Positions 27,456 through 38,398 of a stretch of 64,000 nt of DNA are shown piece after piece. The stretch is from contig NC_072467.1 of NCBI RefSeq assembly GCF_027596085.1, positions 1,772,361-1,836,360 of the forward strand. Reading direction: 5' to 3'. The notes beneath the pieces are model-generated. The model was not told the DNA's origin and did not search any database. It saw only the letters and a list, made by a program, of their open reading frames with translations. Position numbers and translations under genes: made by a program. The DNA is from Anoplopoma fimbria (taxonomy: Eukaryota; Chordata; Actinopteri; Perciformes; Anoplopomatidae). Position 1 is the stretch's first letter, and every line of letters begins with the position of its first letter.

Positions 27456-28048
27456 GTTCATGTTGTTTGGTAGTGGAGAATAGTACAAAAAGAATAAAAG
27501 TTTCAGATGAAAATGTAAGTGAATCTGCAGGAGCCGAACAATGTATGACAAAAGCTAATGTTAGATGTTTCCCACGAAGCAAATATTACAGTACAACTGT
27601 CATATTTACATCCGGGTCATCTAAAATAAAATACACGTCACTAGACAGCAGTATAACACACGCAGATGAGACACAAAATACAAAAAGCAACAGCTTGACC
27701 TGCCTGGGTCAAGTGGAGCAGTGATATCCAGCAGAGAAGAGTTGCCATGTTCCAAATCTTCCAAAAGGTAAGTTAAGGTTACTCCTCCCTGATGTTGAAG
27801 TGTGTATTTGAACTAGTCCGGAAATGTTGGCCTAAAGCACAATATTCTTCCAAAAAGCAGGTCTACAAGTTTGAGTTGTTTATAGGGAAACTTGGGAGTG
27901 AAGTGCAGCTTAAGTTAGCCGCAAATAAATAATTTGCGCAATTGCGAAATTAACTTTACCGTAGAGCTAGCATACACGCTAAGTCGGGTAACCCACAATT
28001 TGTGAAGACTTGCAAAAACTCTCGCGAGACACTTTTGACAGCACTTGT

Positions 28049-28090
28049 CAATCAATTAACAATTAACAATTAACAATCAATTAACAATTT
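28049..28090. repeat. Short tandem repeat of CAATTAA
   Basis: Heptamer CAATTAA is repeated about four to five times with one interruption (CAATC). The unit contains a homeodomain-type TTAATTG core on the other strand, so a local cluster of such sites is created by slippage. Confidence 0.85.
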
Positions 28091-31000
28091 TACTCCTCCA
28101 GAGATGAAAAGTGAAACTCTATTCATAGTCTGTACAGGCTCTTTAATCACTTGTTTGACAAAGACATCTAAGATAGTTTGATATATGGAGGAGAAAACGT
28201 TAAAACATTTTGATGCACTTAACTTATTCAGACTGTATACACTGTAGGCAGGAGGAAAAGTTTATTTTCCAAAATGGCATATCTATTTTGAAAAAGAAAC
28301 CATTTTTTTTTGTTTCATAATACAGTTTAGAGGATGAATGTTTTATCATTGTATTAGTCCCTTGGTGCGAGACAATTCTGACACTGTGACAAGAATACAT
28401 ATTTAAAGATGCCTAATTGAAACAGAACTTTGATTGTGTGGTGGAAAAGCTAGTTCTAAGCTGTCATTTTTATAACCTGCCCCAAGACACCTCAGTCTGT
28501 GCAGTCTTAACATCAACAACTGAAGCAGCACCTTGCGCTTACAACCAAAGTTGAGACATTTATTAAAGCAGTGTCAGTGCTTCAAAAGCAGCCAATTCTT
28601 CCCGCATCAGATTTATTGTAGCTGTTATATTCTCTGACATTGACTACTGTGGAAAATGAGGCTTATACTAACTTAAAAGTGCAGTCTCAGAGCTTGAAGC
28701 GTGAATGTTTCAGGGTTTAACTCGGCAGCCTTTGAGACAAACTCTTCCCTCAGTGTCACAGGTTGTGAAACATGTACAAAATGACATTGCAATGTTCCCT
28801 TGTTTGTACCAGTCGGTTGCCCAGTAAACCAAATTGGCAAACAAAGACCCATCACCTAGCTTCAATGTTTACCCTCAGTTAAATAACGTGACTAGATGGT
28901 GTTGACCGTTTGTTATCGGTTGTACCTGATGGATTTGTTATATTTACAGCCGTTTTATGAGTCATATGATGGTACAGTATGTCCATCTACCAGTGTGAAT
29001 TGATTTCCCAAGTCAGAGGACTTCAAATCTGTGAATTGGGTTTCCATTTCTATGGAGTAGTTTTTAAAATCATAATTACGCTTTAAAGGATTTGTTGGTT
29101 CTTCAAAATGCAAGCAGAGGAGCCAATGTGTCATCTAAATGAGACTTGTATCCCTCTCCCTGGTTCATTATAATGAAAATGGCATTTCAATGAATTTGGT
29201 GTTTGTGGAACTACCGTGACATTGGATATCTCCCCGAAACATGATAATTATGTTGACAAATGATTAAGGATGAGATCATAAATCCACTCTCCGCAAATAA
29301 ACAGTTCTGCAGTCCACAACTTTTATAATATCTCAAAGACAAGGACAAACAAAGTCGAGGTAATCGGGACTGTGAGGCCCCTCTGTGGTTTGGATGTTGG
29401 TTGTGTAAGTGGATCATAGAAAGTAGGACGGTTAAAATGACACAGACAGACCTAGATGTGTCTCAACGCCTCTCCCTCTCAGGGAAACTGATCAAGCACC
29501 AGACTGTGGGTACACCGGGCAGACAAAACAAACTGGCTAATGACCATCACACTATGCAAAGAGCTTAAGTGAGTTTCCATCCATATGAAAATAATCTGAT
29601 TTAAGGACAACAATAACCGTAGTTATTTAAATAATATCATGTCTTGACACTTGATTGTTGGATTTTGGTGTAGAGCTCTGTATCAAATTAATAACCTAAT
29701 TTTAAACATGTTCCATCCACCCAGACAAAGTAGTTATAATTATATGTATGTGAATGTTTGCCTCCGAACGGCACAGAGATTTCACAAAGCATAATCCAGT
29801 TTTTTCCTCCCACATCATTTCTGAAGCACAGGAAGGATCTATTGACGGCTGGCTTTTGGATGCAAGCAGCAGCACGACTGAAGCGGAGATGCATCTGAAT
29901 CAAACAGACAGGGACAGCCTCTATCAACTTATGTGTCGAAATAAAAGCATCTCACACATGAAAGGCAGGATCTCCATGGTTTCCCTTGGAGCCGGGCCTC
30001 GTTGCCATGGGAGTGGAAGGCGCTATTGCAAGAGGTAATAACACGGAAAGGCAGGCAGGAAGACAGTGTCGTCTTTCCATGCACAGTGACAGATCATGCA
30101 CAGTTTATTTTGCCTTGAGTTTTAATATGCTTGTCATTGTGACAATTGTGCTTTAAAAATAATTGTAAAAGAAACTAGTTGATTTTTTTATGTTACATTT
30201 TGTGTATTTAATCACTAACCGTGTCAACATTTGTATAATCGAAAGTTAGCATTCATCAAAAAACAATCCAGCTATTCCTGAGTCTACCCCACCTGTCACA
30301 TGACCTGTGCCATGGCAGACTATTTGCGTAACTGTTTAATGGCTATTCAGACGACATTTTGCAAGCCCCGTCTTGATCGTCCTAATGCATTTAACCATCC
30401 CATCATCGTGTGCCTGCTCACAGGTGTTATCAGACACAGACTTGGGGGCAACTGAGAAATGAACACACACAACTGGTGTGTTACGCAAGGCCTCATGATG
30501 AGTTATTATTAGCCTCCACCGTTTACTGACGTACTGTCAAGATACACAATGTTCAAACAGCCATGCTTGTGACAAATGAGTGATTGCTTTACCTTCATGT
30601 GGAGTCTACGCACCCACCGTGTGAAAAAGAGCAGGGTTGAGCAAGTTCAAACACCCCGGTTCTGTTTATATAAGTCTGATCAGATGTGAGGAAGTCCAAC
30701 CTTCAGTATGTTTGGTTGTTATGTACTGAACAGGTCACGCTTGGACTCGGCTCCATACGCCGCCTGAGGTGATTGAGTGGGTGGTGCAACACAGGGCAGG
30801 TGCACAGGCTAAGTGATGAGTCTGCTACGTGCAGACACGGCATGGTTTGCTCACGGCCTTATCGTAAACTGTGAATTTCTATACAGATAACAATATGTTT
30901 GCCGGTTGCATCCGGTTGGTTTTGTGCTATTGTTAAATAGACATTGTGACTGACTAGACAGCGGCAGATTGAAAGACCTGAATGGTTGCTGGAAATGTCA

Positions 31001-33813
31001 ATAAGGTGGGATATTTTTAGTCAAATCAAATATTCTGAGTAATTAAACCATAAAGTCACTTTTGTTGGGTCTACCAATTGTCTCAGCACACAAGTACTGC
31101 GTCATTCAATAGTTGTAGGCGAAGTAAGTTGTTATAAATAACTTTTAACCTAGCTTAATTTAATATTGCAGACTCCAGTGAGTTTTGGAGCATCATCCAG
31201 CATTGGCAGTGTGTGTCTGTTTCAGTCAGGTCTGGTTTCATCTTACATGATGTTTCCTCACACAGCCCAATGACACAGCTAAAATATGACACATAGACTG
31301 CTCATGACTTCCACTAATCTGGTGCAAAGCTGAAGATTTAAGGCGGTGTTTAAAATGTATTAGAGAGGGGACATAAATGTCATGACCCTGAAACAAACAT
31401 TAGACGTCATGGAGTATTTTGACCTCTTTTAATCAGGTAATTTGATTAAAGTTGTTTAATATTGAAACCGAAGATCAAATCTGTTTTTTGAAAGGATTTA
31501 TCTTAATTACATCAAGTAAATATGACTGTGTGCAGTAGTTTCAACCATTAGAAGACAAAGACCGTCCCTTTTAATGGTCATCTGCTTGTATGTAGTCAAT
31601 GAGCTCAACGCCTTTCCTTATCAACTTACAAATTACGTTTTTTACTGTTCTACCAATGTTGGACTTCATACTTTGTCCTGAAAACATCATGCCTATGCAA
31701 CACGTCATCTGAAGGCAATTTTCACAGGAAACTTTATTGCAGTGAGAGGTGGATAACAAATGAAAATAGAGGACCACTAGCCTTCGTCACTCCAGTTTTA
31801 ACAGCTGCTGTTACCGTGAGAACCTTAGAGGGTGTGGTTACGGACCTACTGGTTACTAAACGTGTTTACAGTAACATTTTATGTGGCATGTTATATGTTT
31901 TGGCACAATATAGGAGCCTGGTAAAACAGAAAAAGAGATAAGGAAACTGGTTTGAACAGACCCAATATCTCTGGAAGCTGGAAACAAGTGAGATATCATA
32001 GGGGAAGGAGATAGTTGGCATTTCTTGGTATGAAATCAAGAGCGGCTAATACAGGTTTTGCTGATAATACAAAGCTGAAAAGAAGTAGGACATACAGTTC
32101 AACGAATGCAAGTATACCCAATCACTGCTAAATGTGGTTGTTGTCAATTCCAGCTCATTACTTTGAAATTGTAAAAGGCATCCTGGTGAATGAAGGTAAC
32201 CAGGCAACTGTTTTCAGACACTTGAGATTAAGCCAGTGCACTTCCCCTGTTGTGCGTTTGCATTCATGATGCACAGCTCTGAGGGAGACAGATGTTTCCT
32301 ACAGATAATATAAAATCACTTCTAGTAATCAGTAGTAAGTACAAAACACTGCACTTTCTGTACACAACCACAATCATAGATTTCCATTTCTCAGTATTGC
32401 AGTATGTTTTTTTTTATATTTAAATGGCAAATATAAAAACAATTTTATCTTCAGCGTTTTCTTATCAAACTGGCAATATAAATTACTTATTACAATGTAT
32501 TTCCTGCCGAAACAGATCTCTGAGACTTTAATTACGACTTAATTAACGTATTATTTATTAAGAGAAACGCATTTTAGAAAGGAAGGATGGTGGAATATTT
32601 TATTGGTTGAATGTACAGTGGTACAGCATGAAGTCAACACTGATGATGCACTACATTTTTTTTTAGGGAGTAGCAATTTTCAAGGAGGAATATGAATTAC
32701 TGACAAGCTGTTATTTGATGATTTCGCTAAATAATGTTATTGTAACAGCGGCACCAGCTTGGATCAAGGCCCTAATACGGCTGTAACCAATGTGCTATAT
32801 AAAACCAACGCTTCTGTTTGTTTGAATGAAGATAGATCCATGGAAATCCCTCCCGAATCCTATCAGTGGTTGACCAGCAAGGGGAATCACCGGTAATTCT
32901 CATTTATCACAAGGTATTTCACAGCTGAGTCAACACGCAATACAAAAGTATCCGCCTCCTCACACGATCTGGTAATGCATCCATTTAAGAGAGGTATTGA
33001 AGAATATAGGTCGTCTGTGTGGGATGTTTATGTGATTCTGTGTCACAAATGAGATGCTCCTTATGTAATACACAAAGGCGTGTGTTAGGCCTCGTATTGT
33101 AGAAACACAAAACCCCTTATTTCCATCAAAACAATCGGGAAGGGATTGAAGGTCTTTGTGGCTACGCTGAATCTGTAGTTCAAAAGGCTTCTCCCAGTGG
33201 CACAATTCAAACTGTTAAATCTAGTAAAATATTTGCATTATAAAGCGTTACTATACATATACTGTAGGTTGTTTTGTCATATACTGTATAACCAGCAGTT
33301 ATCGGTCCCCTATCCAAGCTTTTCTGAGCCCTGAGAAACCTATTAATCTTTAACTAGGAGCTGTAATGGCAGCCGTGCTTTTAAGCCTGATCTTTATTGC
33401 TGAAAACAGCAGGATATACGTGCCTGGAGTCTACATTAAGGCCTCCTGCTCTGTTCTGTTGAGTAAACATGTGTGTATATTGCATACAGAGTTGCTATTT
33501 TTTGTTTGTAGTTCTCTTAAGAAAAAAACCCGGCTGGTTGAGTTCATACACAGTTGAATTCTTCATGTTTTACTTAGCTGTTTTGCTGCCTAAATGATTT
33601 TCCAATTCTAGGCATAATTTATATTTTTTCATTGAGAGCAGAGGGTAGTTTATTATAATGCCTTGTCACCTGAAACAAAAAAATGGATTTAATAATTAAA
33701 ATTTAAACAACTACTAACAACAACCTGGCCTTGTATGAGAATATGTTTAAAAAAAAAAAAAAGAAACATGCTATTCAACTTGTAGAATGTGAATTTCTCA
33801 AACAACTTAAGTT

Positions 33814-33819
33814 TTTATT
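33814..33819 (-). terminator. Candidate distal poly(A) signal (AATAAA) of C2CD4
   Basis: This is a canonical AATAAA that I see on the minus strand past the stop codon, implying a 3' UTR of about 560 nt. Other AT-rich variants lie between it and the stop, so the choice between proximal and distal sites cannot be made from sequence. Confidence 0.35.
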
Positions 33820-34292
33820 CTGTCCTCATGAACAGTAACTTCTGTATCATAGGAGGAGCGAGGCAGATAGAGCTTCTTTTGTGCACTGATTCAAATTATG
33901 CATACTCAACGGTGAAAACTCCCCTCTAAGGTTTCTGGTTTTCTATTTTTAATCATTGGAAAGGTCACGGAGAAAACAACAGGCTTAGGAGAAATAGGAG
34001 ATGGTGGTTGTCTGATGTTGAAGCCACATTAACACACCAAAGGGCAGTAAATTATCGTATTATCATGTTTGTGTTTGTTTAAAAAGCAATTATAAAGTGG
34101 GGATTCACTTTTTGTTGGTGGTGCAGTTTGTTTTCCAAAATTCTGTTTATCCTGATAATTGAATTCTGACCATGGATAAGGAGAAAGCTGGCTGAACTCT
34201 TTCTGAACATTTAACGATGTTACAATAAAACTTGTAGCATAGTCTCCTTTAGAAACGTATTAAAGACAAACAATGCAGTGTTTTTTCAATAA

Positions 34293-34298
34293 TTTAAT
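34293..34298 (-). terminator. Candidate proximal poly(A) signal (ATTAAA) of C2CD4
   Basis: The minus strand reads ATTAAA 78 nt beyond the stop codon at 34376-34378, followed by T-rich and GT-containing sequence. ATTAAA is the commonest variant of the canonical signal. In AT-rich DNA it occurs often by chance, so use of this site would give a very short 3' UTR and needs transcript support. Confidence 0.3.
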
Positions 34299-34375
34299 CA
34301 TGATAACATCCTGTTTTACAATACAAAAATGAAAATAAATAATTCAACACATAAATTAACAGTTAAGGAAGTACT

Positions 34376-35722
34376 TTATGATGTCACAATGCTAGAAAGA
34401 GGCAAATCACAGTCACCCAGGAGATAGTCTCTTTTCAGGCTGGACATTTTGTTCACCACTTTAAAGCGAAGGGAACGCTGGCTAATGTCTTCCTCTGAGA
34501 TACTATCAAAGAAGAAATCCTCATTGAAGATCGGATTACGGCTCTTTCTGATGACTGTGCTGCGCTGCTTCTGGACTTTTCCGGGCCCCAGAGAGAGGCT
34601 GACGCTGCAGTTGATAATCTTAGGGTCGACAGAGAGCGGATACAGGCCTTCCGCACTGATCAGTCGAACCCGTAGTCTCTGGTTATCTGGGCAGTACTCT
34701 GCTGAGAGTCTCAGGCTGCCATCTTTTCCTATGGGTGCCATTCTCTCCTTCATTACTCTCTCTCTGTGCAGAGTCAAATCCGTGGGGAAGATGCTGGGTG
34801 GTGCCAGGCTGTAGCTGCTCGGCAGGCCTTCGGCTAACCCATCTGATGCCCTCCTCATGACATTGGGGCTATTGTCTGTGGAGCTGCCTTCATCTGTGGA
34901 CAGGGAATTGTTCCTGGACACCATTGCCTTTCTCATGTTCCTTGACAACAGCAGTTCATGGCTCAGTGCTTTGAAGAGGGAAGACTTGGCGGGGCACCTG
35001 GTCAGCAGTGGCGAGCTGAAAGGAGAGGATTCAGTGGAGGAAGTTGTATCGCTGTCCAGAGTGGCCTGCCAGTTCAGGGTGTATCCTCTCGGGGAAAGCC
35101 TGGAGGTCAGGCTGTTGAGGCTGAATGAGGAAGGAGAGGAGGAGGGGGAGGTGGAGGGGGAGACTTTGGAGCACACGCTGGATCGACTCCTGGGCAGCAG
35201 CAGGGGAGAGGAGCCAGGATCGGAGTGGAAGAGCGACTCCTTTCTCCTGGTGTGGGGGCTCTCCAGTAAGGTGCAAAAGCCGTAGCAGGTCTGAGCTTTG
35301 GCCATGTGTGGCAGGGACAAGGCAGCCTGGCTCTGGGGGTCCGCATTGGTGGTCTCCTCATCGCTGCAGCCATCATAGGGGCCCTCATCCACACTCTCCA
35401 CCTGGATAATGTGCGAGTTCATGGGCTCATAATGTGTCACCTCTATTTCGGGGCTAACCCTCTCACAGGGAGACACCTTGATAACCCGCGCAGCTCGGCT
35501 CTGCTCCGCGTTCTTCATCTCCTGCAGGGATGGGATTGTTGGGGGGATGCAGAACTCTGGGATGTTGTCGGGGGTGATGACATAAGGACAGAGAGAAATC
35601 CTTTTGGGTTTTTCAGCTTTTTCTCCAAACATGATGTCCCCAATTTTAAAACTGAGTTCGGCTGATGGGATTGGCAGGTTAGATCTCTCCACTGACACAC
35701 GGATCTTCTCCACCACCCACAT
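34376..35722 (-). CDS. c2cd4a: C2 calcium-dependent domain-containing protein 4 (C2CD4A/B-like)
   Basis: A 448-residue protein encoded in one exon. The start at 35722 is chosen because the family begins MWxxEK/ER and this one begins MWVVEKIRVSVE. Family blocks in order: VITPDNIPEFCIPP (48-61), SQAALSLPH (131-139), YGFCTLLESPHTRRKES (147-163), a Ser/Pro-rich linker (about 167-240), a basic segment RNMRKAMVSR (261-270), SLSTDEGSSTDNSP (273-286), and a C-terminal C2 domain (about 335-447) starting GSLRLSAEYCP. C2 loop 1 keeps only the VDP aspartate (366), and the first loop-3 acidic position is Asn424, so canonical calcium binding is doubtful. Mammalian C2CD4A/B (NLF1/2, FAM148A/B) are nuclear, cytokine-inducible and linked to islet function and type 2 diabetes risk; molecular activity is unsettled. 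Length exceeds human A/B (about 365) and is nearer C2CD4C (about 420). The A/B assignment rests partly on the gene-poor setting; the C paralogue is the main alternative. Family call very secure, symbol less so. Confidence 0.95.
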   Translation of the reverse strand: MWVVEKIRVSVERSNLPIPSAELSFKIGDIMFGEKAEKPKRISLCPYVITPDNIPEFCIPPTIPSLQEMKNAEQSRAARVIKVSPCERVSPEIEVTHYEPMNSHIIQVESVDEGPYDGCSDEETTNADPQSQAALSLPHMAKAQTCYGFCTLLESPHTRRKESLFHSDPGSSPLLLPRSRSSVCSKVSPSTSPSSSPSSFSLNSLTSRLSPRGYTLNWQATLDSDTTSSTESSPFSSPLLTRCPAKSSLFKALSHELLLSRNMRKAMVSRNNSLSTDEGSSTDNSPNVMRRASDGLAEGLPSSYSLAPPSIFPTDLTLHRERVMKERMAPIGKDGSLRLSAEYCPDNQRLRVRLISAEGLYPLSVDPKIINCSVSLSLGPGKVQKQRSTVIRKSRNPIFNEDFFFDSISEEDISQRSLRFKVVNKMSSLKRDYLLGDCDLPLSSIVTS

Positions 35723-35749
35723 GGGTCCTCTGGTAGAGGTTAGGAAACT

Positions 35750-35875
35750 CTGTAAAATTAACAAAATGTGCTTGTAAGTTGCTGCAAAGTCTTCTAAAAC
35801 ACATGGAAAAAGGATGTAAAAGAAAATCATGTCATATTATCTACAATCATAAACTTTGCAAGAAGGTTCTCTTAC
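35750..35875 (-). other. c2cd4a: Intron 1 of the C2CD4 gene (126 nt)
   Basis: Read on the minus strand, exon 1 ends ACAAG followed by the near-consensus donor GTAAGAG. The intron ends in a T-rich stretch and TTTTACAG, directly before AGTTTCC, 27 nt upstream of the start codon at 35722. A short intron just before the initiator matches the two-exon layout I recall for mammalian C2CD4A, with a non-coding first exon and the whole CDS in exon 2. The unspliced frame also stays open through the intron from an ATG at 35830. That reading ignores strong splice signals and is not preferred. Confidence 0.75.
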
Positions 35876-36136
35876 CTTGTATTCAGAAGATATGGAAAAT
35901 CCACAAGCTTGTCCTGAACAGGATGGATTGATGGCTACAGCTGAAAGGCGGTTGTGAAAAATCTGTGAGGCTCTCTTGACGGCAGATAGAGGTTCTCTCT
36001 TGTCACAACCAGCGCATATGTGGCTGTTAAGAGATGAGGACAGTTTAAATGAAGCAGGAAACCAGTGGATGAAACACCCGCCCCCCTGTGCTGCTCCAAC
36101 AGGATCCTCCCTCCCTCCTTGACCACTGGTTCCCAT
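35876..36136 (-). other. c2cd4a: Exon 1 of the C2CD4 gene (5' UTR, or in-frame N-terminal extension)
   Basis: This is the sequence upstream of the GTAAGAG donor. From an ATG at 36136-36134 it is open for exactly 87 codons to the donor. Splicing adds 9 more codons from exon 2 and then reaches the family start Met in the same frame. An in-frame TAA lies 33 nt upstream of that ATG. The 87 residues begin MGTSGQGGRED and include a Cys-containing stretch (CAGCDKRE); they do not resemble any C2CD4 N-terminus I know. If transcription starts below 36136, the first ATG is at 36017, out of frame and stopped after four codons, which would act as a tiny uORF. The exon's 5' limit is unknown. Most likely it is an untranslated leader; its coding status is the open point. 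Confidence 0.6.
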
Positions 36137-36199
36137 GGAAATATCCAAACGACAACAGAGCCCACTGTTTAGTTAGATAAGCTTACTACTTTGAAAGTG

Positions 36200-36320
36200 A
36201 GCCATGTTTTTTAAGCAAATGGAAAGCTTTTGATTGAAGTGTTAGTTTTCCATTTATTTAAATCAGATGGTGTGTATGACCTTGTTCTCTGAACATAAAT
36301 AAGGTGATCTGATAAGATAA
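36200..36320 (-). promoter_or_regulatory. Putative C2CD4 core promoter region
   Basis: The DNA immediately upstream of exon 1 is AT-rich and not a CpG island. On the minus strand, TTTAAATAAA (36262-36253) is a TATA-like element, and a CTTAAAAAAC tract sits near 36213. Either could place a start site 30-50 nt further along, giving an exon 1 of roughly 300-350 nt. Neither is a perfect TATAWAAR box. The call rests mainly on position. Confidence 0.25.
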
Positions 36321-36700
36321 TAATTTTAGAACAGTTGAAGTGCCATTACCGTTAAGGCAAAAGTTCAAGGGATAAAGCTGGCCTAGCTTCACTGTGTTTA
36401 GGAGAGCTACAGGTCAATCTCCTAGTAACTTCTTACTGAAGTCCTTGTGATATTTAAATAAATGTGTGTGCTATTGGTTGAACCATCTGGTATTCGTATA
36501 TTGTATAAATGCTTATTCCAGTACGTCACTGATGTTATATCACACTAATTTTTTAAAGAAATATTAAGATGCCAAGCACATTTTAATTTGCTGCATCAGG
36601 ACTTCACTTGGAAAATTCTTGATAGAATTGGTATCAAAAGTCCCAGTCGGACAGCTCCATAGGTCTTCAACCTTCATTGAAACATTGCCATGTCAGTGCT

Positions 36701-36712
36701 ACCCTCTTGTGG
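36701..36712 (-). promoter_or_regulatory. CTCF-like core motif upstream of C2CD4
   Basis: The minus strand reads CCACAAGAGGGT, matching the CTCF core CCASYAGRKGGC at 10 of 12 positions; the variant with A at position 5 is seen in natural CTCF sites. It lies about 0.57 kb upstream of the putative exon-1 ATG, where a promoter-proximal architectural site would be plausible. Confidence 0.3.
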
Positions 36713-36837
36713 TGGCACACAAAGCAGCTATGATATGAATTATCACCAAAATGCAATAAAAAAAAAAGCCTACACTGGAACAGCTATTGCTTGAGAGTTA
36801 CTGCATAATCCCCCCAAAAATTCTTGACAGAGATTTA

Positions 36838-36906
36838 ATCATCCATCCCTCTATAATCTGTACCCGCTTAAACTTTTCCGGGTCACATGGGGACTGGAGC
36901 CAATCG
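36838..36906. repeat. Short interspersed-repeat relic
   Basis: The string CATCCATCCCTCTATAATCT, then ACCCGCTTAAACTTTTCCGG, GTCACATGGGGACTGGAGCC is a diverged copy of a teleost repeat tail (CATCCATCCAT...CCGCTTATCC...GGGTCGC...CTGGAGCC). It is only about 70 bp long and sits 0.7 kb upstream of exon 1 of C2CD4. Confidence 0.45.
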
Positions 36907-37784
36907 GACTTAAACAGTGCAACTAAAAAAAATCAAACAAACCTGTGTCAGTTCTGCTTGTTTTAGTCTTTTTAAAGTAAGACTAAGAGAAAGTGGAGGG
37001 ATCCTGTCATAAAGCTCCTCTCTGCCATGGCCAGGGTTCAAGTGGTGTAACTTGGTTACCTTGTGTTACCAGGCAATAAAGGACGGGATGATGTCAATGC
37101 TAACAATATACCAGGAAAGGGTCCTAAATGGGGAACTTCTCAGAAATGTTTTTCCAAAATGTTCAAGTCCCATCAGTAACTCAAGTGTTCCTCTCAGACA
37201 TCTTGTTCCTCTCAAATCACACAAAATTTTCCAAGTTTGAATTTGAAGCAAATTAAAATATATTATATTTATTAAGTCTATTATTGTTATTATAATTATG
37301 ATTATTATCTATATTATCAGCATGCATACTAATGGGACGGAGAAAAAGGTTTTCATGTCAAAGTTCAGCTTGTTGTCAGGTTTTCCATTAACCAAAAAAT
37401 TTAGGAAGTAGTTCAGCATTTTCTTTTTTGAGATTCAGAAATGGGGAAGTATGCAAGCAAAAAAATAACAATGCATACCAGGGAGACATATGAAATATGA
37501 ATAATATATATGGATATGTAGTTCATTAAAATTGGAAGCCCCTGATTCCTTTTCTAAGTTTCTGAGCTCATCTTTGCATGGCTGCTTGAACATCTCCATT
37601 AGAGGGCAGTATCTGCTCAGATTAAAAAAACATGTTCATCTGCTTGATATATTTATATTATTTAATCACCACAAAGATGAGCAAGCAACTGAACATTTGC
37701 TCATCAAATACTAAATAAAAGCAGATTGATGGCTTATGAATTCATCAAACAGCTTGCAAAAAACTATAGAAGAGCTATTCTTTC

Positions 37785-37807
37785 AAAAAAAAAAAAAAAA
37801 AAAAAAA
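37785..37807. repeat. A23 homopolymer
   Basis: Twenty-three consecutive A residues between C2CD4 and the T22 tract at 38173. No element boundary was identified. Confidence 0.9.
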
Positions 37808-38172
37808 CCTTACAGATGACATGTTACTTCCCGGATGCAATTCTTTTGACATGTACTGTATTATTCATTTGCTGCACATATAATTCCACTCACAGCATTA
37901 CCATCCATGCACTGGGAGCACTGACTCTCCTCCACGGATGGCTGGGCTGCTGAAACGCTCTCTGCAGGTGTAGCAAAAAATTCATTTTTCAAAATAAAAG
38001 ACAACTGAGTCATTTCAATCTTTTTCGGTCATCCTAAAAAACCGTGTGTGCATCGCATGATTATCTATCACTAACATGGTGGCCCATCTGTATCAACCAG
38101 CCTGATCTGACTTTAATATCTATGATAATAATAATAACCAGAGACCATGGGTGATTGTGTGACGCTGTTTCC

Positions 38173-38250
38173 TTTTTTTTTTTTTTTTTTTTTTCGGCGC
38201 ATAGATATGCGGTTGTTTTCCTTTTTTCTTTTCTTTTTTTTCTCTCCACC
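38173..38250. repeat. T22 and CT-rich polypyrimidine tract
   Basis: A T22 homopolymer (38173-38194) is followed by TTTTCC/CTTTTC blocks to CCACC at 38252. It would act as a long polypyrimidine tract before the candidate acceptor CCACCAG at 38257, but could equally be simple-sequence expansion. Confidence 0.85.
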
Positions 38251-38257
38251 CCACCAG

Positions 38258-38398
38258 ATCTCTCTCCACTGTACGATGAACGAGGAGGGGCTTGATGCCG
38301 TGGAGGAGGCATCCAGGCTGGGCTGAGCTGAGCTGACTGTGTGTCGCCAAGCCCACATCCAAACCAGGTCGCATGCATTAACGAGTGACAGACATCAG
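38258..38398 (+). other. Candidate plus-strand non-coding exon
   Basis: A long pyrimidine tract and CCACCAG precede position 38258, and ACATCAG is followed by GTAGGA at 38399. The 141-nt segment contains an ATG with 16 codons (MNEEGLDAVEEASRLG) before a stop. It could be a 5' UTR exon of a gene that continues beyond the window and is transcribed away from C2CD4. Splice-like pairs are common by chance, so this is a weak call. Confidence 0.15.

Noticed and set aside
28160..28190. TTTGATATATGG string resembling miR-190 (hosted in TLN2 introns of vertebrates)
   Set aside because: The mature sequence does not match and no precursor hairpin is evident.
34449..35665. Plus-strand and alternative minus-strand frames overlapping C2CD4
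   Set aside because: They are shadows of the genuine coding exon, with no family resemblance, in higher-GC coding DNA where stops are rarer.
35723..35830. Extra 36 codons upstream of the C2CD4 start, beginning at the ATG at 35830
   Set aside because: They cross a clear splice acceptor (TTTTACAG) into intron sequence, and the family N-terminus begins at MWVVEK.
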